Below are positions 37,784 through 48,128 of a stretch of DNA of 64,000 nt, piece after piece (the first letter of the stretch is position 1; each line of letters starts with the position of its first letter). Origin of the DNA: Cohaesibacter haloalkalitolerans. Lineage in GTDB: Bacteria > Pseudomonadota > Alphaproteobacteria > Rhizobiales > Cohaesibacteraceae. The translations under genes and the position numbers were made by a program. A model generated the notes under the pieces. That model worked only from the letters and a program-made list of their open reading frames with translations, had not been told where the DNA came from and ran no database searches. The stretch is taken from contig NZ_QNUM01000003.1 of the NCBI RefSeq assembly GCF_003574655.1, positions 1 through 64,000 of the forward strand, written 5' to 3'.

Positions 37784-38284
37784 ATGACAGACAAAATCGC
37801 CATATACCCCGGATCCTTTGATCCCATTACTTTGGGTCACCTTGATATTGTGCAGCGCGCCTGCCACATCGTGGACAAGCTCGTGCTCGCGATTGGTGTC
37901 CACCACGGTAAGAAACCCTTCTTCTCAACCGAAGAGCGCTTTGCCTTGATCAACGAGGTGGTGGCGCCCATTGCCAGCCAGACAGGCACCGTTCTGGAAG
38001 TGGTGGCGTTCGACGATCTGGTAATCGATGTCGCGCGACGGGTAAATGCAACCATCCTGATCCGCGGCCTCAGAGACGGCACGGATTTTGACTATGAGAT
38101 GCAGATGACCGGCATGAACGAAACGCTGGCACCGGAAATCCACACGATCTATTTGCCCTCCAGCGGTGCCGTTCGCCATATTGCTGCCAGCCTTGTGCGT
38201 CAGGTAGCAACGCTGGGAGGAGACATCTCTCCCTTTGTGCCTGACGCCGTTCAGGCTGCATTCGAACAGAAGCTTTCTAGCTGA
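37784..38284 (+). CDS. coaD: Phosphopantetheine adenylyltransferase
   Basis: Catalyses the fourth step of coenzyme A synthesis, adding AMP to 4'-phosphopantetheine. The 166-residue protein has the nucleotidyl-transferase signature YPGSFDPITLGHLDIV (residues 8-23, with the HxGH-type TLGH), LIRGLRDGTDFDYEMQM, and the ATP-binding SLVRQVATLGGDIS. The frame is open to 37748, but the ATG at 37784 gives the standard length. Two cyclophilin genes follow closely. Confidence 0.97.
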   Translation: MTDKIAIYPGSFDPITLGHLDIVQRACHIVDKLVLAIGVHHGKKPFFSTEERFALINEVVAPIASQTGTVLEVVAFDDLVIDVARRVNATILIRGLRDGTDFDYEMQMTGMNETLAPEIHTIYLPSSGAVRHIAASLVRQVATLGGDISPFVPDAVQAAFEQKLSS

Positions 38285-38295
38285 CAGGATTTTTT

Positions 38296-38853
38296 ATGGC
38301 ATTCTTTCATCGTACCCTGACCGGTCTTGCCTGCGCCCTGATGCTGGCATTGGCTGCCCCCATGGTCACCTCCATGGCTGCACAGGCACAGGACAAGGAA
38401 AACACCCTTTATCTCGACACCCAGTATGGCCGCGTCGTCATCGAGCTTTTGCCAGACATTGCCCCCAAGCATGTGGAGCGCATCAAGACTCTTGCCCGTC
38501 AGGGTTTTTATGACGGCATCAAGTTCCATCGCGTCATTGATGGCTTCATGGCCCAGACCGGCGACCCGCTCGGCAATGGCACCGGCGGCTCCGATCTGCC
38601 GGACCTCAAGGCCGAGTTCAACCGTTATTCCTTCACACGCGGTGTGGTCGGCATGGCCCGCAGCAGCAATCCGAACAGCGCCAACAGCCAGTTTTTCATC
38701 ATGTTTGCTGATGCCCCATGGCTCAATGGCCAGTATACCGTCTGGGGCAAGGTCGTATCCGGCATGGAATTTGTCGACAAGCTGCACAAGGGCGAACCAC
38801 CGCGCAACCCTGATGTCATCGTCAAGATGCAGGTTGCCGCTGACGCCAAATAG
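38296..38853 (+). CDS. ppiA: Exported peptidyl-prolyl cis-trans isomerase (cyclophilin)
   Basis: The 185-residue protein has a signal peptide ending near AAQAQ, so the enzyme should act in the periplasm. The cyclophilin core has FYDGIKFHRVIDGFMAQTGDP, GTGGSD and NSANSQFFIMFADAPWLNGQYTVWG, with the catalytic Arg in FHRV. It begins 12 bases after coaD. It is a paralogue of the next gene, which lacks a signal peptide; together they supply both compartments. Confidence 0.95.
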   Translation: MAFFHRTLTGLACALMLALAAPMVTSMAAQAQDKENTLYLDTQYGRVVIELLPDIAPKHVERIKTLARQGFYDGIKFHRVIDGFMAQTGDPLGNGTGGSDLPDLKAEFNRYSFTRGVVGMARSSNPNSANSQFFIMFADAPWLNGQYTVWGKVVSGMEFVDKLHKGEPPRNPDVIVKMQVAADAK

Positions 38854-38933
38854 CGTCTGGTTGCCAACGAAATAACCCAAAGCCAAATCAGGGCTCTACC
38901 AAAGGCCCGTTCAAACCAACAAGGAATAGACAA

Positions 38934-39407
38934 TTGGCAGAGATCAAAGATCCCGAAAACACACTCGTCATGGAAACAACCAAGGGTACGGTTGTGATCG
39001 CCCTTCGCCCGGACCTTGCTCCGGCCCACTGCGATCGCCTCAAGGAACTGGCTCGTGAAGGCTTTTATGACGGCATCGTCTTCCATCGCGTCATTGACGG
39101 CTTCATGGCTCAGGTTGGCTGCCCGTATGGCACCGGCACCGGCGGCTCTGACAAGCCGAACCTGAAGGCAGAGTTCTCCACCACGAAGCATGTCCGTGGA
39201 TCCTGCTCCATGGCCCGCGCCATGGATCCGAACTCCGCCAACAGCCAGTTCTTCATCTGCTTTGACACCGCTCCTTGGCTCGACAACCAGTACACCTACT
39301 GGGGCGACGTCATCGAAGGCATGGAAAATATCGACAAGATCAAACGCGGTGAACCGGTACAGAACCCGGACAGCATCGTTTCCATGAAAGTTGCAGCCGA
39401 CCTCTGA
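38934..39407 (+). CDS. ppiB: Cytoplasmic peptidyl-prolyl cis-trans isomerase (cyclophilin)
   Basis: The 157-residue protein is a complete cyclophilin without signal peptide. It has GFYDGIVFHRVIDGFMAQVG, GTGTGGSD, NSANSQFFICFDTAPWLDNQYTYWG. Start codon is TTG, with AAGGA upstream. It is very similar to the preceding periplasmic form, pointing to a tandem gene duplication shared by related bacteria. Confidence 0.95.
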   Translation: MAEIKDPENTLVMETTKGTVVIALRPDLAPAHCDRLKELAREGFYDGIVFHRVIDGFMAQVGCPYGTGTGGSDKPNLKAEFSTTKHVRGSCSMARAMDPNSANSQFFICFDTAPWLDNQYTYWGDVIEGMENIDKIKRGEPVQNPDSIVSMKVAADL

Positions 39408-39445
39408 GGCCGGTTCTACACCCCATTGAAAAGCCCGGACCAGAC

Positions 39446-39850
39446 ATGACCGACAACACCCGTTTTCCAAAAATGCGCGTCGCCCGGTCCAGTCGCAACT
39501 TCGAAGCCATCCAGCGCTTCTATTGCACAGGTCTGGGCTTTTCCCTGCTTGGCTCCTTTGAGGGTCACAACGGCTTTGATGGCCTCATCATCGGCCACCC
39601 CGATGCCCCGTATCATCTGGAATTTACCCGGCAACAGGGGATAACCGCGCCCGTCGCCCCCGATGAAGAGGGTCTTCTCGTCTTCTACCTGCCGGACAGG
39701 GTGGATTGGCAGAAACGGGTTGATATGATGCGCAAGGCGGGATATGAACCCGTTCAATCCAACAATGACTATTGGGATGTCGACGGGATCACCTTTGAAG
39801 ATCCCGACGGATATCGTGTTGTCCTGCAAAATCGTGCCTGGTCGAACTGA
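39446..39850 (+). CDS. VOC family (glyoxalase/bleomycin-resistance-like) protein
   Basis: The 134-residue protein fits a single vicinal-oxygen-chelate module pair. RVARSSRNFEAIQRFYCTGLGFSLLGSF begins the first half, and GYEPVQSNNDYWDVDGITFEDPDGYRVVLQ ends the second with the usual Glu/Asp-rich strand. Metal ligands are only partly clear (His near YHLEF and Asp/Glu in FEDPDG). The substrate is unknown. It lies between ppiB and queA and is probably cotranscribed. Confidence 0.85.
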   Translation: MTDNTRFPKMRVARSSRNFEAIQRFYCTGLGFSLLGSFEGHNGFDGLIIGHPDAPYHLEFTRQQGITAPVAPDEEGLLVFYLPDRVDWQKRVDMMRKAGYEPVQSNNDYWDVDGITFEDPDGYRVVLQNRAWSN

Positions 39851-39894
39851 AGGACCGGGCGCTGTGAAACGCCCACTGAGAATTGTCCTGAACC

Positions 39895-40950
39895 ATGCGC
39901 GTCGACTCTTTCGACTTTGATCTCCCGCAAGACTGTATCGCCCTGCGTCCTCACCATCCGCGCGATGAGGCAAAGCTTCTGCTTGTGCCGCCGTCCGGTG
40001 CCTTTGAAAACCACCGCGTGTTGAACCTTCCCGACTTTCTGGAACCGGGCGATGCGCTGGTGTTCAACGACACAAGGGTTATTCCAGCCGAGTTGACCGG
40101 CGACCGTGTTCGGGGAGACATTCGCGCCAACATCCATTTCAATCTGCACAAGCGGGAAGATCTGGCCACCTGGCGCGCTTTTGCCCGTCCGGCCAAGAAG
40201 CTGCAGCTGGGGGACCGCATCGAGTTTTCTGAGGGTTTCAGTGCTGAAATTTCCGAGAAAGGCGATGCTGGCGAGGTTTGTCTCGTCTTCAGTTGCAGCG
40301 GTCCGGAACTGGATCAGGCCATTGCCTCGGTCGGCCACATTCCCTTGCCGCCCTATATCGCCTCCAAGCGTGCCGAGGACGAAAAAGACAAGACCGACTA
40401 CCAGACCATCTATGCCGACCGCGACGGCGCCGTTGCGGCTCCAACGGCCGGGTTGCATTTCACCGACCGCCTGTTCGGCATGCTCGACGCCAAAGGCATC
40501 GAACGCCATTTCGTGACCTTGCATGTCGGGGCAGGGACCTTCCTGCCGGTCAAGGCCGAAGACACGGATGATCACAAGATGCACGCCGAATGGGGGGAAA
40601 TCACCCCGGAGCTGGCGGCAAGGCTCAACGCCGTGCATGCGCGGGGCAACCGCATCATTGCTGTCGGAACGACGTCTCTGAGGCTGCTGGAAAGCGCCGC
40701 CGACGCAAATCATGTGATCCAGCCCTTCTGCGGCGACACGGACATTTTCATCACCCCGGGCTACAAATTCCGTGCCATTGATGGCCTGATGACCAATTTT
40801 CATCTGCCGAAATCAACCCTGTTTATGCTCGTTTCCGCCATCATGGGGCGTGAGCGCATGCAGGCGGCCTATGCCCATGCCATTGCCAATGGTTACCGCT
40901 TTTATTCCTACGGAGATTCGTCACTGCTGCTGCCCGAGAAGACCAGCTGA
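39895..40950 (+). CDS. queA: S-adenosylmethionine:tRNA ribosyltransferase-isomerase
   Basis: Makes epoxyqueuosine in tRNA by transferring the ribosyl part of SAM to the preQ1 base. The 351-residue protein begins [19 protein letters not shown] and has [38 protein letters not shown]-like [38 protein letters not shown]. All family blocks and length are normal. It is followed directly by tgt, which performs the previous step. Confidence 0.97.
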   Translation: MRVDSFDFDLPQDCIALRPHHPRDEAKLLLVPPSGAFENHRVLNLPDFLEPGDALVFNDTRVIPAELTGDRVRGDIRANIHFNLHKREDLATWRAFARPAKKLQLGDRIEFSEGFSAEISEKGDAGEVCLVFSCSGPELDQAIASVGHIPLPPYIASKRAEDEKDKTDYQTIYADRDGAVAAPTAGLHFTDRLFGMLDAKGIERHFVTLHVGAGTFLPVKAEDTDDHKMHAEWGEITPELAARLNAVHARGNRIIAVGTTSLRLLESAADANHVIQPFCGDTDIFITPGYKFRAIDGLMTNFHLPKSTLFMLVSAIMGRERMQAAYAHAIANGYRFYSYGDSSLLLPEKTS

Positions 40951-42189
<1,239 letters not shown>

Positions 42190-42254
42190 GGATCCAAGCA
42201 GCACTCAGCCCCGGCTGCGCTCAGGCTCAACAGCACTCAGGCAACAACTTTTGC

Positions 42255-42287
42255 AAGGCTGCATCATTTCCATGGTGCGGCCTTTTT
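42255..42287 (+). terminator. Intrinsic terminator of the queA-tgt operon
   Basis: A 12-bp stem aaggctgcatca/tggtgcggcctt (42255-42266 with 42273-42284, two G-U pairs), loop tttcca, followed by tttc. Confidence 0.75.
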
Positions 42288-42390
42288 CATGCACACAGGA
42301 ATCAGGCACTCAACTTGAGGCCAGCCATGAGGCGACACCAAAGGCACAGAACTGCGCCGCGCAAAAGACGATTCAATGAAAGAAAAGGGG

Positions 42391-42466
42391 TGGTACGCCA
42401 TCAAGGGTTCGAACCTTGGACCGTCCGATTAAGAGTCGGATGCTCTACCAGCTGAGCTAATGGCGC
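42391..42466 (-). tRNA. tRNA-Lys (CTT)
   Basis: The minus strand gives a 76-nt cloverleaf from GCGCCATTAGCTCAGC to CTTGATGGCGTACCA. The anticodon loop CTCTTAA carries CTT, for lysine. CCA is encoded and the T-stem is fully paired (CAAGG/CCTTG). Confidence 0.96.
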
Positions 42467-42698
42467 TTAACCTAAACAAGCTTTGAAGCGTTGTTTATCG
42501 TTTCGATGACAGTCTTCTACCAGAGATCAGAGAAAAAGCAATATACGGGAATGTACGGTTTTTGACTTTCTTCACCGCTTTGTTTGAAAAGACGTCTTTT
42601 TCCGGATTTTATCAACAAGGCATGCACATGACAAAGCCATCGACCAACCTTATCAGGCTGATTTCATAACTGAATCGCGATGTCGGGGAGGAGGAGAA

Positions 42699-42774
42699 TG
42701 GTATGCCCGGAGGGATTCGAACCTTCGACCGTCCGATTAAAAGTCGGATGCTCTACCAACTGAGCTACGGGCAC
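42699..42774 (-). tRNA. tRNA-Lys (TTT), copy with a T-stem mismatch
   Basis: The minus strand gives a 76-nt cloverleaf from GTGCCCGTAGCTCAG to CCCTCCGGGCATACCA. The anticodon loop CTTTTAA carries TTT. The T-stem reads GAAGG/CCCTC, leaving an A-C mismatch in the middle pair. The rest matches the second copy at 42988. Confidence 0.95.
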
Positions 42775-42987
42775 AAACTCTATAACGACAGTGAAACCGC
42801 CGCATTGCCTTTTCGTTAAAGGCCGGACCCTTGTAGCAGAAAAAACCATTCAGTCGAGTAGCGAATTCCACTTAATCCGGTTTTCTACAACATATTTGCC
42901 GAAGCAACCGGGCCAACAAAAAAGGCCAAAACATTCCCATTCGGTCCATCAAGAACTTTGGCTAAGATCTTCAAAAAGGGAGAGAAA

Positions 42988-43063
42988 TGGTATGCCCGGA
43001 AGGATTCGAACCTTCGACCGTCCGATTAAAAGTCGGATGCTCTACCAACTGAGCTACGGGCAC
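42988..43063 (-). tRNA. tRNA-Lys (TTT), canonical copy
   Basis: A 76-nt cloverleaf differing from the copy at 42699 by one base in the T-arm. Here GAAGG pairs completely with CCTTC. Anticodon TTT and CCA are present. The two copies are about 210 bases apart, and their spacers are not alike. Confidence 0.96.
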
Positions 43064-43488
43064 TTAACGTTGGTGAGCGCTGTTGTAACGCATTTTTCGT
43101 CTCAGTCAACACCCTCGACAAATTCATTTTGCTTTTCGTGGAAAACCTCCACCATGGTCATAATTTCGTAGTTTCCTGCGCCAAGATCGAGCCCAAGTGG
43201 CTGTTTTGGCCCCACTTGCTGTCAGTTTCAAATACAAGAAAGTGTGGTCAAAAGAACGTACAATCCTGTCAGAACCACATCATGGGTGGATAAACAGGAC
43301 CTGCCGGGTCACATTTCCTCCTGCCATGTTAAAGCTGGTGGGGAAACCTTTTAAGAAGCCAGTCATAAGAAGCGAAAAATCGCATCAGCGTGATTGGACA
43401 TTGACGAGTGCAGCCCCTATCAAGGACCACCTCGCCAAAACGGAATCGGCCAGTGGCCATTCCTGCGGAACGATGAAGGAGCAGACAG
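43064..43488. other. Intergenic region between tRNA-Lys and ccdA
   Basis: About 425 bases. It should hold the minus-strand promoter for tRNA-Lys and the plus-strand promoter for ccdA. I find no convincing gene, repeat or terminator; an open frame entering from here into ccdA in another phase looks spurious. Confidence 0.4.
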
Positions 43489-44226
43489 TTGAATTTCGAT
43501 GTATCCATCACCGGCGCGATTCTCGCCGGCTTCATCTCCTTCATTTCGCCTTGTGTGCTACCGCTGGTGCCTCCATACCTGTGCTATATAGCTGGCGTCA
43601 GCATGGATGAGTTCACCGGCAACAAGGACCAGCAGCGGGCCGCGACTCGCATTTTTTTCTCCGCCTTGGCCTTCGTGTTGGGCTTTACGACCATTTTCGT
43701 GCTGTTGGGGGCGGGGGCTTCGGCTGCCGGGCAGTATCTGAAGCTTTATTCAGGCTTCTTCTCCTACGTCGCCGGAGCGATCATCATCATCATGGGGCTG
43801 CATTTTCTCGGCGTCTTCCGCATCGCGCTGCTCTATCGCGAAGCGCGGGTCAATGTGCAGAAGAAGCCAGCAGGAATCGTTGGCGCCTATCTCATCGGAC
43901 TGGCCTTCGCCTTTGGCTGGACGCCCTGCATTGGACCGGTTCTGGCGACCATTCTGGCCATTGCCGGTACGGAAGAAAATGTCCAGCGCGGCATGCTGTT
44001 GCTGACGTCTTACAGCCTCGGCCTTGGCGTACCCTTCCTGCTGGCCGCCTTGTTTGCAGGGCAGTTCATGGGCGCCATGCAGCGCTTTCGCAAGCATATG
44101 GGAACGGTTGAGAAGGTTATGGGCGCACTGCTGGTCATCACCGGCATTCTGTTCATCACCGGTCAGGTACAGAATGCGGCCTTCTGGCTACAGGAAATGC
44201 TCCCCGGCCTCAGCACAATTGGCTGA
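43489..44226 (+). CDS. ccdA: Cytochrome c biogenesis / thiol-disulfide membrane protein CcdA
   Basis: A 245-residue inner-membrane protein with six helices, which passes electrons from cytoplasmic thioredoxin to periplasmic thiol proteins, for example in cytochrome c maturation. The two redox cysteines are visible in SFISPCVLPLVPPYL (helix 1) and FGWTPCIGPVLATIL (helix 4). Start is TTG at 43489, with AAGGAG eight bases upstream. It stands alone and shares a bidirectional terminator with the next gene. Confidence 0.93.
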   Translation: MNFDVSITGAILAGFISFISPCVLPLVPPYLCYIAGVSMDEFTGNKDQQRAATRIFFSALAFVLGFTTIFVLLGAGASAAGQYLKLYSGFFSYVAGAIIIIMGLHFLGVFRIALLYREARVNVQKKPAGIVGAYLIGLAFAFGWTPCIGPVLATILAIAGTEENVQRGMLLLTSYSLGLGVPFLLAALFAGQFMGAMQRFRKHMGTVEKVMGALLVITGILFITGQVQNAAFWLQEMLPGLSTIG

Positions 44227-44246
44227 ACGATTTGGCATCTGGAATC

Positions 44247-44281
44247 AAAAAGGGTCCGGAATCACTTCCGGGCCCTTTTCT
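44247..44281. terminator. Bidirectional terminator between ccdA and the DMT transporter gene
   Basis: A 14-bp stem aaaagggtccggaa/ttccgggcccttt t (44247-44260 with 44265-44278, one G-U), loop tcac, with A-tract before and T-tract after. It suits termination from both sides. Confidence 0.85.
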
Positions 44282-44305
44282 TTGAACATCACGACGCTGT
44301 TCCAA

Positions 44306-45274
44306 TCAGTCCTGAGCGACTGCTGCTGTGCTCCTCTGTCTTCTGAGCAGGCTGAGCGGGAAGGTCGCCATAATGACGCCCCCCATGACCAGAACAAAGC
44401 CGACGAGGTGGAACAGGCGGAAGTCCTCACCAAGGAACATCACCGCCATGAAAATCCCGAACGGCGGCATCAGATACAGCGCCAGACCGGCCGTGGAAGG
44501 CCCCAGAACGCGGATCATGTATTGATAGGCCAGCAAGGCCCCGATTGAGGCAGAGAAAACCAGCCCGCCAACGCTGAGCCACTGTTCCATCTGGGTTGGC
44601 AGCGTGTCATAGACAATGTTCTCCCAGATCACGAACGGAATCTGGATCGCCGCACCAACGAGCCCGACAACCGTGAACATGCCGATTGTCGAAAGCGACT
44701 GAAACAGCGCCTTCTTGGAAAGCACCGTATAAATCCCCCATGTCGTGGCGGCGGCAACGAACAGCAGATCACCACTGGAGAAACGGATCGTCAGCAGGGT
44801 TTCCAGATGTCCCTTGCAGACGATCAGCAGCACACCGGCAAAGCCGAGAATGATGCCCATGGCCTCGCGCAACGAGATCTTGCGCCCCCGAAAGATCCAT
44901 TCAAGCAGAATGATGATGATCGGGCATGCAGAATAGATCAGCGTTCCGTTGGTCGCAGACGTGTGCTTGAGCGCAAAGTAAACACCAGAGCCGCTGAACC
45001 CCATCCCCATGAAGGCGGTAATGAGAATGAGCTTCCATTCCGCCAGCAGGCGCTTGCGGTTTGCATAGAGCGAAGACCAGGCAAAGGGCAAAACGAGCAG
45101 CGACGCAAGACCCCAGCGCAAAAAGGTGAGGGTGAAAGGTTCAATCGACCGAACAGCCGCAGCACCGACAATGATGTTGGAGGCAAAGAAAATCGGGCAC
45201 ACTGCCATCAGCAGATAGGCAAACAATTTGGGAGACAAGGGAATGATCCATGGAGGAGAGGCTGAATTTTGCAC
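44306..45274 (-). CDS. DMT superfamily (EamA) transporter
   Basis: The 322-residue membrane protein has ten predicted helices in two EamA repeats. Seen are FLRWGLASLLVLP and NGTLIYSACPIIIILLEWIF in the first, and SKKALFQSLSTIGMF and LGPSTAGLALYLMPPFGIFMAVMFLGE in the second. Members export metabolites or take up solutes; no substrate can be given. The assigned start is GTG 45274 without a clear ribosome binding site, so the true N-terminus may differ by a few residues. The tail is basic. Confidence 0.87.
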   Translation of the reverse strand: MQNSASPPWIIPLSPKLFAYLLMAVCPIFFASNIIVGAAAVRSIEPFTLTFLRWGLASLLVLPFAWSSLYANRKRLLAEWKLILITAFMGMGFSGSGVYFALKHTSATNGTLIYSACPIIIILLEWIFRGRKISLREAMGIILGFAGVLLIVCKGHLETLLTIRFSSGDLLFVAAATTWGIYTVLSKKALFQSLSTIGMFTVVGLVGAAIQIPFVIWENIVYDTLPTQMEQWLSVGGLVFSASIGALLAYQYMIRVLGPSTAGLALYLMPPFGIFMAVMFLGEDFRLFHLVGFVLVMGGVIMATFPLSLLRRQRSTAAVAQD

Positions 45275-45365
45275 GGATACTACTGAAGTTTCATGCCCTT
45301 AACAATGGCTATTTGTCGACAGCCAACATGCAGCAAGGCAAATCCGCCCAATACGCTTCCGGGCT

Positions 45366-46463
45366 CTAGTTCAGCGCCAGTCGCTGTCCCATGAAGGCAG
45401 AGACGGTGCAGTCATAATTGGCATAGTTAAGCTCGGCACATACCGAGGCAGCCTGAGCCGCATTGGAAATCGGCCCGAGGATCAGGTGCAGTTTCAAATT
45501 GCCGTCAGCCCCCTGAATGACGCGCGTGAGCGGACGCATGGTCCCCACGAGCGTTTTTTGCTGGGCCGAAACTTCCCGCCAAGCAGAGCTGATATCGGAA
45601 ATCGACACGAAGGCCCCAAGGTCAAGCCCGAACTCGGTCTGGCTTGCAGGCAGCATGACAACCGGGGTCGGGGTGGCGACGATCTGGCTCTCCGGTTCGG
45701 AGCTGTCTTTCTCATCCGTTTTTGCATCCACCGGCGTGACCATCACCATGCTGGAAGGCTTCACCCGAGGAAGCATCGGCCTCACAGGCTCGGCACTCTT
45801 CGCGCTACCAACATCCAGATCCATTGTCAGTGGCTGCTCGGTGATCTTCATGTTGGGAATTCCTGGCTTGAACGGATCAAACGCCCCGCCGGATTGTTCA
45901 GTGTGAGTCGCGGTCTTGTCGATTGATCCGGTCGACTGGGGATCAACCATCTGAGAGCTTTTAGCAGCTGAGATGAACGGACTGCGGCTATCTTCCTGAC
46001 GCGGCAGGTCTACGACACGCACCCGCGACGCGCTATCGCCCAACTCCAGACTGGCCAGGCGTTGCCGCAGCCGGTCATTGTCGTCGCGCAGTCTCTGTGT
46101 CGTCACATGAAAGGCCTGCACTTCCTGCTTGAGGCTTTTCAGTTCGGCAATGAGTTCCTGCAACTGACGGGAGTCTTCTCCCGATTGTTTCGCAAACGGA
46201 TCGAAGGCCTTGTTCTGCCGGTCAACGAGAGAGGCGGTCTGGGGAGAAGAGGCTGTCTGGGGAGAGAATGTCTCGACCGGTTCGATGGAACCGGTGATAA
46301 GGCGCGTGTCAACGCCCCCCACCGTAGATGCAACGGTAGTGGTGTTGGCGGAATCACCGGTGTCATCCACCATCGTCAAGGCAACCAAACCGGTAAGCAC
46401 TGCCGCAAACGCCCAACCGGCCATCATGGTCACATCGAAGATGGCTTTGCCTGGCCGCGCCAT
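45366..46463 (-). CDS. Membrane-anchored protein with coiled coil and C-terminal SPOR-like domain
   Basis: The 365-residue protein has one N-terminal membrane helix (about residues 12-31), a Ser/Thr/Pro-rich periplasmic region, a coiled coil with RQLQELIAELKSLKQEVQAF and TQRLRDDNDRLRQRLASLEL (about 98-142), another disordered stretch, and a C-terminal domain of about 80 residues. That end (LDLGAFVSISDISSAWREVSAQ ... LHLILGPISNAAQAASVCAEL) has the pattern of SPOR domains, which bind denuded peptidoglycan at division sites. A good RBS (AAGGAGG) precedes the ATG. It is divergent from glmU. Confidence 0.72.
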   Translation of the reverse strand: MARPGKAIFDVTMMAGWAFAAVLTGLVALTMVDDTGDSANTTTVASTVGGVDTRLITGSIEPVETFSPQTASSPQTASLVDRQNKAFDPFAKQSGEDSRQLQELIAELKSLKQEVQAFHVTTQRLRDDNDRLRQRLASLELGDSASRVRVVDLPRQEDSRSPFISAAKSSQMVDPQSTGSIDKTATHTEQSGGAFDPFKPGIPNMKITEQPLTMDLDVGSAKSAEPVRPMLPRVKPSSMVMVTPVDAKTDEKDSSEPESQIVATPTPVVMLPASQTEFGLDLGAFVSISDISSAWREVSAQQKTLVGTMRPLTRVIQGADGNLKLHLILGPISNAAQAASVCAELNYANYDCTVSAFMGQRLALN

Positions 46464-46630
46464 ACAAATGCCTCCTTAGCGCGCGAATCTTTTTGGTTCA
46501 CGCAATGTTAAGGAAAGTCTTTTTTTCCTGTTACCGCAAGGCCCGTTCGTATATCTGTTTCAATTGTTCCTTAGGAAATTTCTTCAAATAGATCATTACG
46601 CAACAAAGAGTTGGTCGCAGGAGGCATTTG

Positions 46631-47977
46631 ATGACGCATCGCTCATGTCAGGCAATCATACTGGCAGCCGGACACGGCACCCGGATGAAATCGAAAACAC
46701 CAAAGGTCCTTCACAAGGTGGCCGGCCTGTCGATGGTGGGTCATGTTGCGCGGGCAGCAAAGGACGCTGGCGTCGAGGAAGTTGCTCTGATCGTCGGCCC
46801 CGATATGGAGCCGGTGCTTAAGGATGCACAGAGGATGCACCCCAATGTCGTTGCCTGCGAACAAACAGAACGTCTGGGCACCGCCCATGCCGTGTTGGCC
46901 GCCCGTGACCATCTGATCGATGCCAAAGACGATGTGATCGTGCTGTTTGGCGACACGCCCTTGCTGCGCAGTGAGACCATTGCGGCCATGCGCGAGAAAC
47001 TTGCGGCAGGCTACGATGTGGTCGTTCTGGGCTTTCGCACCGACACGCCGGAACCCTATGGACGCCTTTTGGAAAAGGACGGCAATCTGGTTGCCATTCG
47101 CGAAGCCAAGGACTGCACCGAAGAGGAATTCAAGGTATCCTTCTGCAATGGCGGCATCATGGGCTTTGCCGGGGCAGGGTTGCTGGATCTGCTCGACAGC
47201 ATCGAGACCAACAATGCGCAGGGCGAGTATTACCTTACCGATGCCGTCGAGATTGCCAACGCGCGCGGCCTCAAGGTAACAGCCATCGAGGCAGACGAAT
47301 CCGAGCTGCAGGGCGTCAACAGCCGCGCTCATCTGGCCAGAGTGGAAGCCACCTTCCAGCAGAGGGCGCGTGAGGAAGCCATGGCAGGAGGGGTCACCCT
47401 TGTCGCGCCGGAAACCGTTTTCTTTTCCTATGATACGAAACTGGGGCAGGATATCACCATCGAACCCAATGTCATTTTTGCACCCGGCGTGACCGTCGGC
47501 GACGACGTGACCATTCTGGCCAATTGCTATTTCGAAGGAGCAGTGATCGGTGAGGGATGCGCCATAGGACCCTATGCCCGTCTGCGTCCCGGTGCGGTGC
47601 TCGAAAAGAAAGCCAAGGTCGGCAACTTTGTCGAGATCAAGAAGGCCATTGTGGAAGAGGGCGCCAAGGTCAACCACCTGTCCTACATCGGCGATGCCCG
47701 CGTTGGTGCCAAGGCCAACATCGGTGCAGGCACCATCACCTGCAACTATGATGGCTTCAACAAGTTCAAGACCGATATCGGCAAGGGTGCGTTCATCGGA
47801 TCCAACACCGCACTCGTTGCTCCGGCGACCATCGGTGACGGCGCAATCATCGGAGCAGGCAGTGTCATCACAGACCCTGTTAACCCTGACGATCTGGCGT
47901 TCACGCGCTCGCGCCCCATTGTCAAGGCAGGCTGGGCAGCAGCTTTCCGAGAGAAAAAGAAAAAAGAAAACAAATAG
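46631..47977 (+). CDS. glmU: Bifunctional GlmU (GlcN-1-P acetyltransferase / GlcNAc-1-P uridyltransferase)
   Basis: Performs the last two steps to UDP-GlcNAc, the precursor of peptidoglycan and lipid A. The 448-residue protein has the pyrophosphorylase motif LAAGHGTRMKSKTPKVLH near residue 12, the domain-closing LTDAVEIANARG, and a C-terminal left-handed beta-helix of hexapeptide repeats (IEPNVIFAPGVTVGDDV onward), with acetyl-CoA-site NIGAGTITCNYDG. The ATG at 46631 has AGGAGG six bases upstream. glmS follows after a terminator. Confidence 0.97.
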   Translation: MTHRSCQAIILAAGHGTRMKSKTPKVLHKVAGLSMVGHVARAAKDAGVEEVALIVGPDMEPVLKDAQRMHPNVVACEQTERLGTAHAVLAARDHLIDAKDDVIVLFGDTPLLRSETIAAMREKLAAGYDVVVLGFRTDTPEPYGRLLEKDGNLVAIREAKDCTEEEFKVSFCNGGIMGFAGAGLLDLLDSIETNNAQGEYYLTDAVEIANARGLKVTAIEADESELQGVNSRAHLARVEATFQQRAREEAMAGGVTLVAPETVFFSYDTKLGQDITIEPNVIFAPGVTVGDDVTILANCYFEGAVIGEGCAIGPYARLRPGAVLEKKAKVGNFVEIKKAIVEEGAKVNHLSYIGDARVGAKANIGAGTITCNYDGFNKFKTDIGKGAFIGSNTALVAPATIGDGAIIGAGSVITDPVNPDDLAFTRSRPIVKAGWAAAFREKKKKENK

Positions 47978-47990
47978 ATGGAATGTTTTT

Positions 47991-48016
47991 GAGAGGGGTA
48001 GAAAGCCCCTCTTTTC
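47991..48016 (+). terminator. Terminator between glmU and glmS
   Basis: Stem agagggg/cccctct (47992-47998 with 48006-48012), loop tagaaag, followed by tttc. It should lower read-through from glmU into glmS. Confidence 0.65.
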
Positions 48017-48128
48017 AATTGCGTTAGAAACTGCAATCCGATTTGATTTCTCAAATCAGAAAGCTCTGCGTTACTGGTTACCCAAGACATAGACATCTTG
48101 ATTCAATATTTTTGGGAAAGACATTGCC

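Noticed and set aside
42391-43063. tRNA cluster as a phage attachment site
   Set aside because: No integrase, no direct repeat of a tRNA 3' end beyond the tRNA copies themselves, and flanking genes are normal backbone.
47978-48128. Possible glmS ribozyme or riboswitch in front of glmS
   Set aside because: The 150-base gap is taken up by a simple terminator hairpin and AT-rich sequence; no ribozyme core is visible and such ribozymes belong to Firmicutes-type bacteria.
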